Positions 10,986 to 22,280 of a stretch of DNA of 64,000 nucleotides are shown piece by piece. This stretch comes from Apodemus sylvaticus. Taxonomy: Eukaryota > Chordata > Mammalia > Rodentia > Muridae. Numbering within the stretch: position 1 is the first letter of the stretch; every line of letters starts with the position of its first letter. The notes beneath the pieces are model-generated. The model ran no database searches and had not been told where the DNA came from. It saw only the letters and a list, made by a program, of their open reading frames with translations. The stretch lies in contig NC_067472.1 of the NCBI RefSeq assembly GCF_947179515.1, positions 104,801,506 to 104,865,505 of the forward strand, written 5' to 3'. The position numbers were made by a program, and so were the translations under genes.

Positions 10986-11694
10986 CTAAAACAAACTAAT
11001 TTTAAAAATTAGTCTCAAACAGTAAGAACCCCACCATAGATAGATATGGGGGAGCAGAAGGGGAGGTATACACATTAGGATATGAACTCAGGGTCTCATA
11101 TGTATAAGGTATGTGTTGTATAAATGAGCTACACCTAGCCTTACTCCCCTTGTTACATACAACATCCGCTGTTGTTAAATGTTTAGTAGTTTTCAGTACT
11201 AGTTTAATGTTTTACAGGTGGTTTTGCTTCACTTTAGTTCCCAAACACAAGCAGGATGGTTAGAGGAAACTCCCAGTAGGTAACCATGAAATTTTTCAAA
11301 CACAAAATAATTTTGCAGTTGACACCCATATAGCCACTACCTAAGTTCTGTCATAACATTTCATAATATTTGCTTTAACATATATCTGTACCTCTCTAAC
11401 CATCCAGACATACATTTTACTTTTGGTGCAAACTATTTATAACAAATTAGTGCTAACTATACCCACTAAAATACTTGCTCCTAAGTCTTTCAGTATGCAG
11501 TCCAACGTTTTCTTAGTCTATAATACATTATATACAACTAAGAATACCAATATTGTGTATAATCATACTTGTGACAATCATATATCTATAGACCCTAATC
11601 ACCAGTAAAGATATAGGATGGTAACATTCCAGACAGCCCCCTCATGGTACTTCCTAGTCAAGTCCCAACCTTATCCTGCAAAAGACAACTACAG

Positions 11695-11800
11695 TACATT
11701 CTTCTTTTTGAGGCAAAATTTCACAAATATCAAAAGCTAGCCTCAAATAAAAAATTCTGCCTGAGTATTAGGATTACAGATATGTACCAATACAAATGGC
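11695..11800 (-). mobile_element. Old B1-related SINE
   Basis: TTTTGAGGCAAAATTTCACA ... GAGTATTAGGATTACAGATA in reverse orientation. Confidence 0.4.
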
Positions 11801-11829
11801 TCTGATTTATTTTTCATCAAAAAATGAGT

Positions 11830-12360
11830 TTGGGGCCAGCAACACAGCCTAGTAGGTAAGAGCACTTGCAGCTATACCTGACAACCAGCGTTGGCATCTC
11901 CTAGTTCCACATGGTTGAGAGGAAGAACTGACTCCCATGAGTTGTCATCTGACCTCTGTATGTATACCCTCATGTGTTTGCTCATGAACACAACACATAT
12001 ACACAAATTAAATAAATAGATATATAAATAAATAAATGTGGGGGCTTGGAAGATGGTTCAATAGTTAAAGTGCTTGCTAAGCAACTGAAAGGACCAGAGT
12101 TCAGAGCTTCAGAAAACCACATAAACAAAAAAAACACCTGGAAATCTAGACCCAGAAGGCAGAGAGAAGGCATCCCTAAAGCATGCTGGCGAACCCGACA
12201 AGTCTCATCAGCCAGCTCTGGGGTTGACTGAGAAACTCTGCCTCAAAGAATAAGGCACAGCAATCAAGGATGCTTCCCATCATTAACAATGGGCCTCCAC
12301 ATGTATGTTCACACATGTACATGTACATGCATCCTCATACTCATATTAAATACACATGAA
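11830..12360 (+). mobile_element. Two tRNA-derived SINEs in tandem
   Basis: 11832-12035 (GGGCCAGCAACACAGCC ... GAGCACTTGCAGC ... ATAAATAAATAAATG) is B2/B3-like. 12040-12360 has a similar head (CTTGGAAGATGGTTCAATAG) and an extended body ending in TGTACATGTACATGC. Confidence 0.5.
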
Positions 12361-12479
12361 CTTATATACATGCAAAAAATATGCAAACATATAAATGCAT
12401 ACTGCACACAAAGGATGAAAAAATAAATGGGTAAATATAATTTAAATATTTAATGAATTAAGTAAATAATAACCATTAG

Positions 12480-12600
12480 CCCAGCATGGTAGCACATACT
12501 GAAATCCCCACACTTGGGAGACAGGCTCACAATTGCCACAAATTCAAGGCCAGTTGGATCAAGGAAGGAAGGAAATACAGATGGAAGGAGGGACGGGAGT
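12480..12600 (+). mobile_element. Old B1-like SINE
   Basis: GCCCAGCATGGTAGCACATA ... CACAAATTCAAGGCCAGTTGG, followed by GGAA-rich sequence. Confidence 0.5.
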
Positions 12601-14100
12601 TAGTTCACTAGAAAGGAAGAATAACTTCACTAATACTAACTAGATGACAAAAGTTAAATTTCAGCAATAATTGCTACAAACAGTTAAGGCACATTATGTT
12701 CAATAGACTTAGAGTAAAACATTTATCTATATTACTAGGTCACTCAATTTTAATTTGGATAGTAGGTAACATTCACATAGTTCAAAATTCAAAATACACA
12801 GAAAAGGCTATACAGCAAGTGTCTCAGCTGACTGCCCTCATCTAGCCACAAGAGAGGAAAAACAAATTTCACTAAAATATAATCCAGAGAATACACATAC
12901 TCTAATTGTTTCCTTGGAACCACAGACATAGTAGTACTTTTTCATAATACCAAATATAGCATTTCCTTTTGATTTCCTTATTTCAAAACTCACAAAACAA
13001 AATACATTTGGGTGATGAGATTCATACATGAACACCAAAAAGGAGTTCAAATAGACACTAAAATAAAGCATGCCCAAACAATATACGGAAGCAAAATAAA
13101 ATATCAGCTATTAGTGCATAAGTTAGTCCCTACCTGACCAATGACAGAAAGTCTACAGCTGTAGAACAATACATTAGCTACATTAACTGAAAACACACAG
13201 CTGTTGATACATCAAGTCATCCTGAAGATTGACAACTGCGGGACGCTAGTGGGTATTTTAAGGACTTACAAAGGAACACACCAACTTGCTATCACAGGCC
13301 TCCTAAGGTAAAATACTCCCTCACAATTCATCTTTCAGGACTGAACCGCCAATCCTCTGTTAATGAAAGGGAAATGATCAACACAGGGCTGTCTAGTTAT
13401 TTGTCTTTCCTGACTTTCTGTCCAGCCACTTCGATAACCTCTCACCTAAGAAGTAAAAGTGAGGAAAACAAACTTGCCCAAAGGGCTCTTAGATCGACAC
13501 TTCTGTAAACCATCAAAGGTCCAAAAGTGACAAAACTTTTAATCACTCCTATATTCCTAAAAGGAAATTCCTAAGAGCCCACTGGCTCACTGGCCACTAC
13601 ATAAGGCAAATATAAAACCCTCCTCCTAACTTAAGATACTGAATTCAAAGAGTTACATGATTCACAACCTGCTTAAGGCAACTAGAATTCTAGCAACGTC
13701 CCTGGTATTCTAACCCCTATACAATAATACTTTTACAGGAATCAGTAACTGCAAATTGCAAATGGATCTCTATCACCCATTTTGGCCAGCAGCAATCAGA
13801 GTAAACAGTTATGTAATGAAACCACAGTCACTGCATTCATTACTCATTTCTTGATGAAGACCCAATCTAAGAGGATCACATTCTCAGCCAACAGTGCAAC
13901 AGGTCAAGAATGGGCATGTGAAACTAATCTGGCCAATGAGACAACATTCAAATAATAGAATATTTTAGTTAAAACTGTTTTCCTGAGTGGCAGGAACAAA
14001 AGGAAAACCTGGGATGGAGAGGAGGACAGGGGAGACAACAAATGCATCAACTGCATAGGAAGAAACTGTCTTTCCCTCTTCTATCATATATCATCTTATG
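12600..14100. other. Intronic stretch, no clear feature
   Basis: Unique-looking AT-rich DNA. A 79-codon minus frame (12838-13077) resembles no family I know. I see no SINE and no convincing exon. Confidence 0.5.
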
Positions 14101-14114
14101 AAATTATGACACAA

Positions 14115-14292
14115 GAGCTAGGTGTGGTGGCCCATACCTTTAACCCAAGCACTCAGGAGGCAGAGACAGGCAGATCTGAGGATGTCTTCCAGGAAGGCCA
14201 GGGCTACACAGAGTAAACTGTCAGAGAGAGAGAGAGAAAGAGAGGGGGGAGGGAGGGAGGAAGGGAGGGAGGGGGGAGGGAGGGAAGAAAAA
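14115..14292 (+). mobile_element. B1 SINE with purine-rich tail
   Basis: 14118-14222 is a short B1 (GTGTGGTGGCCCATACCTTT ... GGGCTACACAGAGTAAACTG). It is followed by (GA)n and (GGGA)n purine sequence to about 14290. Confidence 0.75.
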
Positions 14293-14982
14293 TATGTCAG
14301 GAAAGCTACCCAGCAATGATGAAAAGAATCATTACCTACACAGAGAAAGTACCTAGAACCATTGATCATAGTTAAAGAGGTTTTAATTCCACTGGAACTG
14401 TTTATCTTTGGGTCCACTACAATTCTCAATTCACAAGCTAACTCTTTAGGGGATAGTTACTGACCATAATTTGATGTTCTCGATTGCTTACCCAAACTAC
14501 AACTCATGTGGACTTGTAAAGCATATATTTTTTACATAATTATCAAAAATAACCTATAAAGTATTATGATCACTGCAGCCAGGATCCGTGGGACTTGTTA
14601 AGTGACCTGTGTCCAGTCCTATATTTAATAAAAGACTAAGCAGTAGGGCTGTAGTAAGCATCGACACAATACTTGGTGCAGTCTATCATTTTACCCCACC
14701 AACATAGATCTTCATTCTCACTTGGCAGGCCAGGGAAGAGTGCCCCCAAAATTCTCCAACACACATCTATGCTTAATCCTAGTGGTGAACAATTTTATTA
14801 TCTTTTAGTTTAAGTGCCTTTGTCTTGGAAGAGAATCCGCCATTCAAGTCTAAATTATTAGGCCACAATGATGAAACCTAAAATCTAAAAAAAAAAAAAA
14901 AAAAAACACCCAAATCTTTAAATTTTAGATATAAACATCTATTAAGTAATGTCTTATAAGTTAATAAACCATTGAATAGCAA

Positions 14983-15201
14983 TAGGAAGAGGTATTATTT
15001 TTTTTCATTTTATTCGATATATTTTTTTATTTACATTTCAAATGATTTCCCCTTTTCTGGTTCCCCACTCCCCGAAAGTCACATAAGCCCCCTTCCCTCT
15101 GTTCTCCCACCCATCCCTTCCCACTTCCCTGTTCTGGTTTTGTCTTATACTGCTACACTGGGTCTTTCCAGAACTAGGGGCCACTAGGAAGAGGTATTAT
15201 T
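14983..15201 (-). mobile_element. Very short L1 3' end with 17-bp TSD
   Basis: About 185 bp of reverse L1 3' end (TTATTTACATTTCAAATGAT ... GTCTTTCCAGAACTAGGGG) lies between exact repeats TAGGAAGAGGTATTATT at 14983-14999 and 15185-15201. It is a severely 5'-truncated insertion. Confidence 0.93.
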
Positions 15202-15390
15202 AAAACCTTGGCTCTTAGCTGGGTGGTGGTGGCGCACACCTGTAATCCCAGCACTTGAGAGGCAGAGGCAGGCACCTGCCTGGTCTACAGAGTGAGTTCC
15301 AGGACAGCCAGGGCTATACAGAGAAACCCTTTCTGAAAAAAAAACAAAAACAAAAAACAAAAAAAAACAAAAAAAAAAACCTTGGCTCTT
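15202..15390 (+). mobile_element. B1 SINE with 15-bp TSD, next to the L1 insertion
   Basis: B1 body 15217-15345 with an internal deletion after GGCAGAGGCAGGC, then an A-rich tail. AAAACCTTGGCTCTT flanks it at 15202-15216 and 15376-15390. Its left TSD begins one base after the L1 right TSD ends. Confidence 0.93.
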
Positions 15391-16055
15391 TCAAGTAAGC
15401 AGTATAACTACTTGTACTGTGTAGGGGGGTGGTGGGGATGTTCTTAAATAGCCCTTTTCAAACTGCATACTCTCCTCTGCTGGTTTTATTTTCTTAAACT
15501 CCTCCCTACATGACTAACCATAATTTGAAAGTATGTATTTAAATTTATTTAGTGTGATGGATAGTCTTGGCTGTCACCTTCACTATATCTGGGATTAACT
15601 AAAACCCAAGCAGTAATAAGTAAACTTATGAGGGATTTTTTTTAATTAAATCATTTGAAGTAGGAAAACCCATTTTTATCCAGATCACTTGAGGTGGGAA
15701 GATTCACCTTTAATCTGGGCCTCCTGGTGACAGCCTATATAAAGGACACGAAAGAAGGAAGCTCTTCACTCTCTGCCTTTATTTCACTGCAAGTATGCCA
15801 CCCAACCTCTCTCTCTGGCAAATATATTCCTTTGCTGGTATCAGAGCCAGCTGAGACCTCCAGCCTCATGGACTGAACAATTATTAGATTCTTCCGACCT
15901 TCCATTTGTAGACAGCCATTGTTAGAGTAGCTAGACACAGACTGTATTCTAATAAATCCCCTACACACACACACAGACACACACTCATTCTGTAAGTTCT
16001 GTTCCTCTAGAGAACCCTTTGCATGACATTTTATTTCCCACTAAGAAAAAATGTT

Positions 16056-16240
16056 GGGCTGGAGAGATGGCTCAGCAGTTAAGAGCACTGACTGCTCTTC
16101 CAGAGGTACTGAGTTCAAATCCTAGCAACCACATGTTAGCTTACAACCATCTGTAATAAGATCTGATGTCCTCTTCTGGTATGTCTGAAGACAACTACAG
16201 TGTATTTACATATAATAAATAAATAAATCTTTAAAAAAAT
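16056..16240 (+). mobile_element. B2 SINE
   Basis: GGGCTGGAGAGATGGCTCAG ... AATAAATAAATAAATCTTT: full-length B2 with tRNA-derived head and tail signals. Confidence 0.93.
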
Positions 16241-16574
16241 ATTGCTGGTTAAATTGATGTAACACTTGATCTTCTTGATCACTTGAAATTTGTATTTGTA
16301 CTTAAGAGAGCTCTTTTAAACATATATAGTCATGTTTTCTATGATGTAATAAATTTTACCTTGTACATAATAAATTTTGTCTTGTACATAACTGCTCACA
16401 TTCTGAGTTGAACTCTGCTGAATCACTTTCTTTATTAAATATATTGACAGTTTCAAATGTGTGTATATACTATATTCTGAGTGGGTCACTTTTTAATTGC
16501 ACATATGCATGTGTTACCATGGGGGCAGGCACTGCATGTACATGAGCACACATGCATGTGAAAGCTAGAGGATA

Positions 16575-16810
16575 GCCTCGGATGTCATTTTTTATCTTTT
16601 GGAACAGGATCTCCCACTGGCCTGGGGGCTTGCCACTTTGGCTAGACTGGCTGGCCAGGAAGCCTCAGAGACTTACCTAAGTCTCACTGCTCAGTGCTGA
16701 GATTATAAGCACATACCACCTCACCTAGCTTTTTGGATTCTGGAGACTAAACTCTCAGAGATCCTCTTGCCTCAGCCTCCTGAGTGCTGAGATTAAAGAC
16801 ATAAGCCAGA
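16575..16810 (-). mobile_element. Two old B1-like fragments
   Basis: ACAGGATCTCCCACTGGCCT ... GCTGAGATTATAAGCACATA, then CTTGCCTCAGCCTCCTGAGT ... GAGATTAAAGACATAAGCC, both reversed. Confidence 0.5.
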
Positions 16811-16891
16811 TCTGAATCTCTTTCTTATATATTAGTTAAAGATCCCAAGTTTTCCCACATCATATATTATGGGCCATATAAAGCCCACTGG

Positions 16892-17105
16892 ATCCAACAT
16901 TTCTTGGATTTGTTTTTTTTTTGTTGTTGTTGTTGTTTTTTTTTTCTTTTTTTCGAGGCAGGGTTTCTCTGTGTAGCCCTGGCTGTCCTGGAACTCACTC
17001 TGTAGACCAGGCTGGCCTCGAACTCAGAAATCCGCCTGCCTCTGCCTCCCAGAGTGCTGGGATTACAGGCGTGCGCCACCACTGCCCGGCGAATCCAACA
17101 TTTCT
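16892..17105 (-). mobile_element. B1 SINE with 13-bp TSD
   Basis: A nearly consensus reverse B1 (16950-17090) with T-rich tail. ATCCAACATTTCT flanks it at 16892-16904 and 17093-17105. The low divergence suggests a recent insertion. Confidence 0.95.
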
Positions 17106-17294
17106 ATTCCAAGCATTATCTGGAATTTCCATTCAAACCAACAGATACCTGTTCTGCCATTATGTGCACTAACAATGACAACTACAGCACAGCCAACCAT
17201 ATCACAACAAGGATACATCTTAAGAAAATGTAACAAAAAGTGTTTCTTATAGTTGATGAAATACAACTTCCTTTGTCTACTTAAGACTTTCTTC

Positions 17295-17496
17295 CCAGAC
17301 TTCAATTTCTGGTTTTTGTTTTGTTTTGTTTGGGTTTGGTTTTGGTTTTTCAAGACAGGGTTTCTCTGTGTAGCAGCTGTCCTGGAACTCACTCTGTAGA
17401 CCAGGCTGGCCTCAAACTCAGAAATCCACTGCTTCTGCCTCCCAAGTGCTGGGATTAAAGGCGTGTGCCACCACTGTCTGGCCAGACTTCAATTTC
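17295..17496 (-). mobile_element. B1 SINE with 15-bp TSD
   Basis: Reverse B1 with a (TTTTG)n tail, flanked by CCAGACTTCAATTTC at 17295-17309 and 17482-17496. Confidence 0.95.
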
Positions 17497-17584
17497 AACT
17501 GGAAGAGGAGCTACCAAAACTGAACATCTACTTGGTGTTTCACATCTCATTTAATGTACAGCAAAAAAGTAAACAGTGATCTTT

Positions 17585-17690
17585 CCTTACAAAGCACGGA
17601 CTAGAAGGAGCTTTGTAACTTGTCCAAGATAACCCAGTCAATTAAGAGACAGAGCTAAACTGCAAACTCTGTTCTACCTTCAATGTGCTT
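17585..17690 (+). mobile_element. MIR fragment
   Basis: TTTGTAACTTGTCCAAGATA ... CAGAGCTAAACTGCAAACTC matches the conserved core of the old mammalian MIR SINE. Confidence 0.55.
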
Positions 17691-17944
17691 ATTCTTTGCA
17701 TTACTTCAGCCGTTCATAAACTATAACATACACAAAAATACCCTCACTGGGGTTTATAGTCCTATAGTAGTGTACTTGCCTAGCATAGTCAATCTCCAGG
17801 GGAAAAGAAAACAGCTCAGTGGATGAAGAGAAATAATAAACTGGGTTAATAATGCACAACTGACAAGAGAAGTAATTCAATAGAGAGGACACCTAATGAG
17901 TTTCTTATATTAAAGCTTGAGAAACACAGATTTAAAAAAGACAA

Positions 17945-18045
17945 TGCAGAGTCAGGTAGTAGAGGTCTATCTTTAGGCCAGCCTGGTGTACAGAGTTCCA
18001 GGACAGCCAGCACTACACAGAGAAACCTTGTATCAAAAAACAAAC
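17945..18045 (+). mobile_element. B1 SINE, partial
   Basis: GTCAGGTAGTAGAGGTCTAT ... GCCAGCACTACACAGAGAAA; the cloverleaf-like middle is deleted. Confidence 0.65.
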
Positions 18046-18065
18046 ACACAAACAAAAAGACAATA

Positions 18066-18292
18066 CAGAGCTGGAAATGTGGCTCGGTGGTTAAGAGCAC
18101 TTGTTACTCTTTCAGAGGACCCACGTTCAATCCCAACACCCACATAATGGCTAGCAACTATATGTAACTCTAGTTCCAGAGGCGCTAAGGTCCTCTTATG
18201 ATCTTCACAGGTACCAGGCACAAATGTGTTACAGAAACATGTATGTCAGCAAAATACTCATACATACAGTAATGATAAATAAAACATAAAAG
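18066..18292 (+). mobile_element. B3 SINE
   Basis: GAGCTGGAAATGTGGCTCGG ... AACTCTAGTTCCAGAGGCGC ... GATAAATAAAACATAAAAG. Confidence 0.85.
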
Positions 18293-18317
18293 ATTTTAAA
18301 AAAATAAATAAGTGTAA

Positions 18318-18480
18318 ACAGCTAGGCAGTGGTGGCGCACACCTTTAATCCCAGAACTCAGGAGACAGAAACAGGAGGATCTCTGTGAGTTTAAGGCCAG
18401 TCTGGTCTGCAGACTAAGTTCCAGGACAGCCAGAACTACATAGAGAAACCCCATGTTTAAAAAAAAAAAAAAAAAAAAAG
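18318..18480 (+). mobile_element. B1 SINE
   Basis: AGCTAGGCAGTGGTGGCGCA ... ACATAGAGAAACCCCATG plus a poly(A) tail. Confidence 0.9.
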
Positions 18481-18654
18481 GAAAAAATAACATTTAATTA
18501 ATTAATTAATTAACAAGTATAATTCCCAAAGTATTTTTCATATATGATGACCTCCTAAGAACATTTATTTAAAAAAATAAATAGTTTTCATTTTAGGTCC
18601 CTGTATACTCTAATTTATCATCATGTGAATTAAACTAGTCTTTAAAAAAAAAGC

Positions 18655-20088
18655 CGGGAGACTCCACAGCCTTCTGTGATCAGTGGAGCAGCTGGGACAG
18701 AAGTCTTCCTGCCACCATTTGCACCAGGGAGCCTGGAGACTCCACAGCCTTCTGAGCACAGCCTGCCAGGAGAGAGAGAGATCTCCCAGCAGTGCTTTCA
18801 CTTTTGAGCTCAGAGGAGTTTACAGGCCCACAGGAGGAATAAACTCCAGCCAGAGACAACAATACCAACTAGCACCAGATGGCAAGCACAAGAACCCTAC
18901 CAACAGAAACCAAGGCCACATGGCAACATCAGAACCCAGTTCTCCCACCACAGCAAGTCACGGATACCAACACACCGGAAAAGCAAGAGTTGGGTTTAAA
19001 ATCGGATCTCATGGTGCTAATAGAGGGCTTCAAGAAAGACTTAAGTAACTCCCTTAAAGAAATACAGGAAAACATCGGTCAACAGGTAAAAGCCCTTAAA
19101 GAGGAAACACAGAAATCCCTTAAAGAAATACAGGAGATCATGGGTCAAAATCCCTTAAAGAATTACAGGAAAACACAATCAAGTAAAGGAACTGAACAAA
19201 ACCATCCAGGAGCTAAAAGTGAAAGTAGAAATAATAAAGAAATCACAAAGTGAGAAATCTCTAAAGATAGAAAACCTTGGAAAGAATTCAGGAGTCATAG
19301 ATGCAAGCAAGCATCAACAACAGAATAGAAGACAGAGATAGAAGAACCTCAGGTGCTGAAGATACCATTAGAAAACATTGACTCAACAGTCAAAGAAAAT
19401 GCAAAATTCATAAAGCTGGTAACCCAAAATATCCAGGAACTCCAGGACACAACGAGAAGACCAAACCTAAGGATTATAGATATAGACATCTTAAAGGCCC
19501 CATAAATATCTTCAACAAAATTGTAGAAGAAAACTTCCCTAGAGAAAGAGATGCCCATGAACATACAAGAAGCCTTCAGAACTCCAAACAGACTGAACCA
19601 GAACAGAAAAGTCCTCCCAGCACATAATAATCAAAACATCAAATTCACTAAACAAAGAAAGAATATTAAAAGCAGTAAGGTGAAAAATCACACCAGACTC
19701 CTCACCAGAGACGATGAAAGCTAGAAGATCCTGGGCAGACTTCATACAGACCCTAAAAGAACACAAATGCCAGCCCAGGCTACTATACCCAGCAAAACTC
19801 TCAATCATCATAAATGGAGAAATCAAGATATTCCATGATAAAACCAAATTTACACAATATCTGTCCACAAATCCAGCCCTACAAAGGATAATTGATGAAA
19901 ACTGCCAACACAAGGAGGGAAACTACACCCTAGAAAAAGCAAGAAAGTAATCTTCTTCCAACAAACCCAAAAGAAGATAACCACACAAACATAAAAATAA
20001 CATAAAAAATAAAAGGAAGCAACAATCACTATTCCTTAAATCTCTTAACAAGGGACTCAATTCCCCAATAAAAAGACAAAGACTAACG
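18655..20088 (+). mobile_element. L1 5' portion: 5' UTR end, frameshifted ORF1, start of ORF2
   Basis: The ORF1 (RNA-binding p40-type protein) traces run in order: DGKHKNPTNRNQGH near 18879, a coiled-coil region with repeated LKEIQE units (19025-19165, the length-polymorphic part), and a C-terminal part from 19714 with QTLKEHKCQPRLLYPAKLS and TKFTQYLSTNPALQRII ending at 19950. The frame shifts at least twice, so ORF1 is dead. The sequence passes the intergenic part into an ORF2 N-terminal trace (GGACTCAATTCCCCAATAAA, about 20052-20085) and then stops matching L1. The 3' half and poly(A) are missing. Confidence 0.88.
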
Positions 20089-20935
20089 AAATATTTCTCA
20101 CATAAATCTTCAATTTTATCATAAAATGTTTGTAATTCCCTTTTTAATTAATTTAGTAATGTTTTTTATGTCTACCATTTTATCTGCATTATTTTTTCAT
20201 GATAATCTTCAATTTTAATGTCTTTCTATATACTTCTTTTTATCAGAAATGTTTTCAATGTAAATCTTTGATTTATCATAAATGTTTCTAATTCCACCTT
20301 CAATTAATTTAGAAAGTTTTTATATCTACCATTTTATATATAAAATTTTCCATGAAATAGTCAATTTTAACGTGTTTGTTTATATATTTCTTGAATTTTA
20401 CCAGAAATATTTTCCCTGTAAATCTTCAATTTTATCTGAAAATGTTTATAATTCCACCTTCAATCAACTTAGAATTATCTTTATGCCTATCATTTTATCT
20501 GTATAATTTCCATGATAATCTTTAATTTAACATGTTTTTCTATATATTTCTTCAATTTTATCAGAAATATCTTCCATGTAAATCTTCAAGTTTATCAGAA
20601 ACTGTTTATAATTCCACTTTCAATCAACTTAGGAATACTTTTATGCCTACCATTATTATATCTATATAAAATTTTCCATGATAACCTTCAATTCTAACAT
20701 GTTTTTCTACATTTTTCCACAATTTTATCAGAAATATTTTCCACGTAAATCTTCAATTCTATCATAAAATGTTTCTATCTCATATTACAATTAATTTAGC
20801 AATGTTTTACCCGTGTACCACTTTACTCTTTAATTTTCCATGAAAATTGCCAATTTTAACATGTTTATCTGAAATATTTTCCAAGTAAATCTTTAATTTT
20901 ATCATAAAGTGCTTTTACTTCCCTTTTCAATAAAT
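20089..20935 (+). repeat. AT-rich tandem array, ~158-bp unit, about 5.3 copies
   Basis: The phrase TAAATCTTCAATTTTATC and its variants recurs with unit starts at 20107, 20265, 20423, 20583, 20750 and 20890 (spacings 158, 158, 160, 167, 140). Each unit keeps the order ...AATTCCACCTTCAAT, TCTACCATTTTATCTG, CATGATAATCTTCAATTTTAA, TTTATCAGAAATATTTTCCATG. The sequence is neither mouse major nor minor satellite as I know them. I do not recognise the family. Confidence 0.9.
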
Positions 20936-21051
20936 AAAAAAAAAAAAACTTTCTCTGTGATTTAAAAAAAAAGTATCTAGCATTTAGAAATTTGCTTGGT
21001 CTAAGGCCTTTGAGAACAGGGAGGAAAATAAGTAAATAACAAAACACTTTT

Positions 21052-21239
21052 AAAAAGTAAAATAGAGACTCAGTGTAGCAGTATAGGGCAAAACCAGAAC
21101 AGGGAAGTGGGAAGAGGTGGATGGGAGAACAGAGGAAGGGAAGAGGGCTTATGGGACTCTCAGGGAGTGAGGGGCCAGAAAAGGGGAAATCATTTGAAAT
21201 GTAAATAAAAAAATATCGAATAAAAAAAAAGTAAAATAG
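21052..21239 (+). mobile_element. Very short L1 3' end with 14-bp TSD
   Basis: L1 3' UTR end (GCAGTATAGGGCAAAACCAG ... TTGAAATGTAAATAAAAAA) flanked by AAAAAGTAAAATAG at 21052-21065 and 21226-21239. It is an independent insertion and not the missing 3' half of the L1 at 18655. Confidence 0.92.
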
Positions 21240-21545
21240 GCCCCGGGCAGTAGTACAAGTCTTTAAACCCAGCACTTGATAGGCAGAGGCAGGCAGATCT
21301 CTGTAGCTCTGCGTTCGAGGCCAGCCTGGTCTACAAAGCCAGGGCTGTCACAGAGAAACTCTGTCTCAAAGAACCAAAAACAAACAAACAAACAAATAAA
21401 ATAAATCAAGCTATGAATGGCGGCAAATGTCTGTAATATCAGCATTCAAGAGGTAAAAGTGGGAGACCCCTTCAGGTTTGGCCTAACATACATACATACC
21501 AAGTACCAAGTGAGCTGGAACTGTGTAGGGAGACCCTGTCTTTAA
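21240..21545 (+). mobile_element. B1 SINE plus older B1-like fragment
   Basis: 21241-21410 is a B1 starting directly after the L1 TSD (CCCGGGCAGTAGTACAAGTC ... AAACTCTGTCTCAAAGAACC, CAAA-rich tail). 21412-21545 is an older B1-like copy (GGCGGCAAATGTCTGTAATA ... GAGACCCTGTC). Confidence 0.75.
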
Positions 21546-21549
21546 ACAA

Positions 21550-22165
21550 CAACAGAAAGTCAAGTATGTTTGCTCACTGTTGACAGTAAATTTCAACAGG
21601 AAATGCATCAGTATGAAATCTCCCCAGAGAATGGAATGTCCTTGATTAACAACTAGTGAGCTCTCTTTCCTTCTTTTAATTCACTCCCAACACAAAGGTG
21701 GAGTTTCCAAATCCACCCTCTAAAAGAGAGCAGAAGTGGGAGGGCAGCAGAGGAAGACTGTCTCATAACCAGCCTCCTCCCCACAAATTCCAGAAGATAA
21801 GAAGGGAGTAGGGTGGGACCCACTGCATGTAGCACAAAATCCTCCCGTTTGTATCTCATTATATCTTAGATTTGCCCTTTAGCTTCTTTTAGAATCATAA
21901 AAGCTTCATCAGTATAAATGGGGCATGGTGTGCCAGCCTTTTAGCACTATCAAGGCAGAAGGCAGGAGGAGCAGATCAAGGTTATCTTCAGCCACACAGG
22001 GAGTCCCTAGGCCAATCTGGCTTGGGAGAGTTGGTCTTTCATTTCAAATATTAAGTAGAACTCAAATCATTAGGCTCAACAAGAGGCACCTTTACCCACT
22101 GAGCTACTTCAAAGGCTCAATAAGGTCCTTTTGAAAAACAAAAAAGTATTCTTACTATTCACTAA
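21550..22165. other. Intronic stretch, no clear feature
   Basis: Mostly unique sequence. A B-type SINE scrap lies at about 21920-22010 (GGCATGGTGTGCCAGCC). No exon supported. Confidence 0.4.
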
Positions 22166-22280
22166 AGCCAGACATGATAACACATACCCAGAATCTCAGC
22201 AATTGGGAGGGCAATCAGGATTACCATGAGTTCAAGACCAGCCTGGGCTACAGTGTAAGATCCTCTTTCAAAAACAATTA
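22165..22280 (+). mobile_element. Old B1-like SINE
   Basis: AGCCAGACATGATAACACAT ... AGACCAGCCTGGGCTACAGT ... CTCTTTCAAAAAC. Confidence 0.6.

Noticed and set aside
13100..13140. Possible minus-strand exon ending at a CTACCTGACC donor-like site near 13130
   Set aside because: The reverse-strand GTAGGG donor is plausible, but no open, recognisable coding sequence or good acceptor lies beside it, and no Fchsd2 exon 3 residues are found.
16056..16130. tRNA gene in B2/ID heads
   Set aside because: The tRNA similarity belongs to the SINE 5' regions. The heads lack a foldable, complete tRNA and sit in retroposons with A-rich tails.
18683..19950. Functional L1 ORF1
   Set aside because: ORF1 traces lie in at least three frames with stops between them, so no intact protein can be made.
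20089..20935. CRISPR-like direct-repeat array
   Set aside because: Units of about 158 bp abut without unique spacers, and the genome is mammalian.
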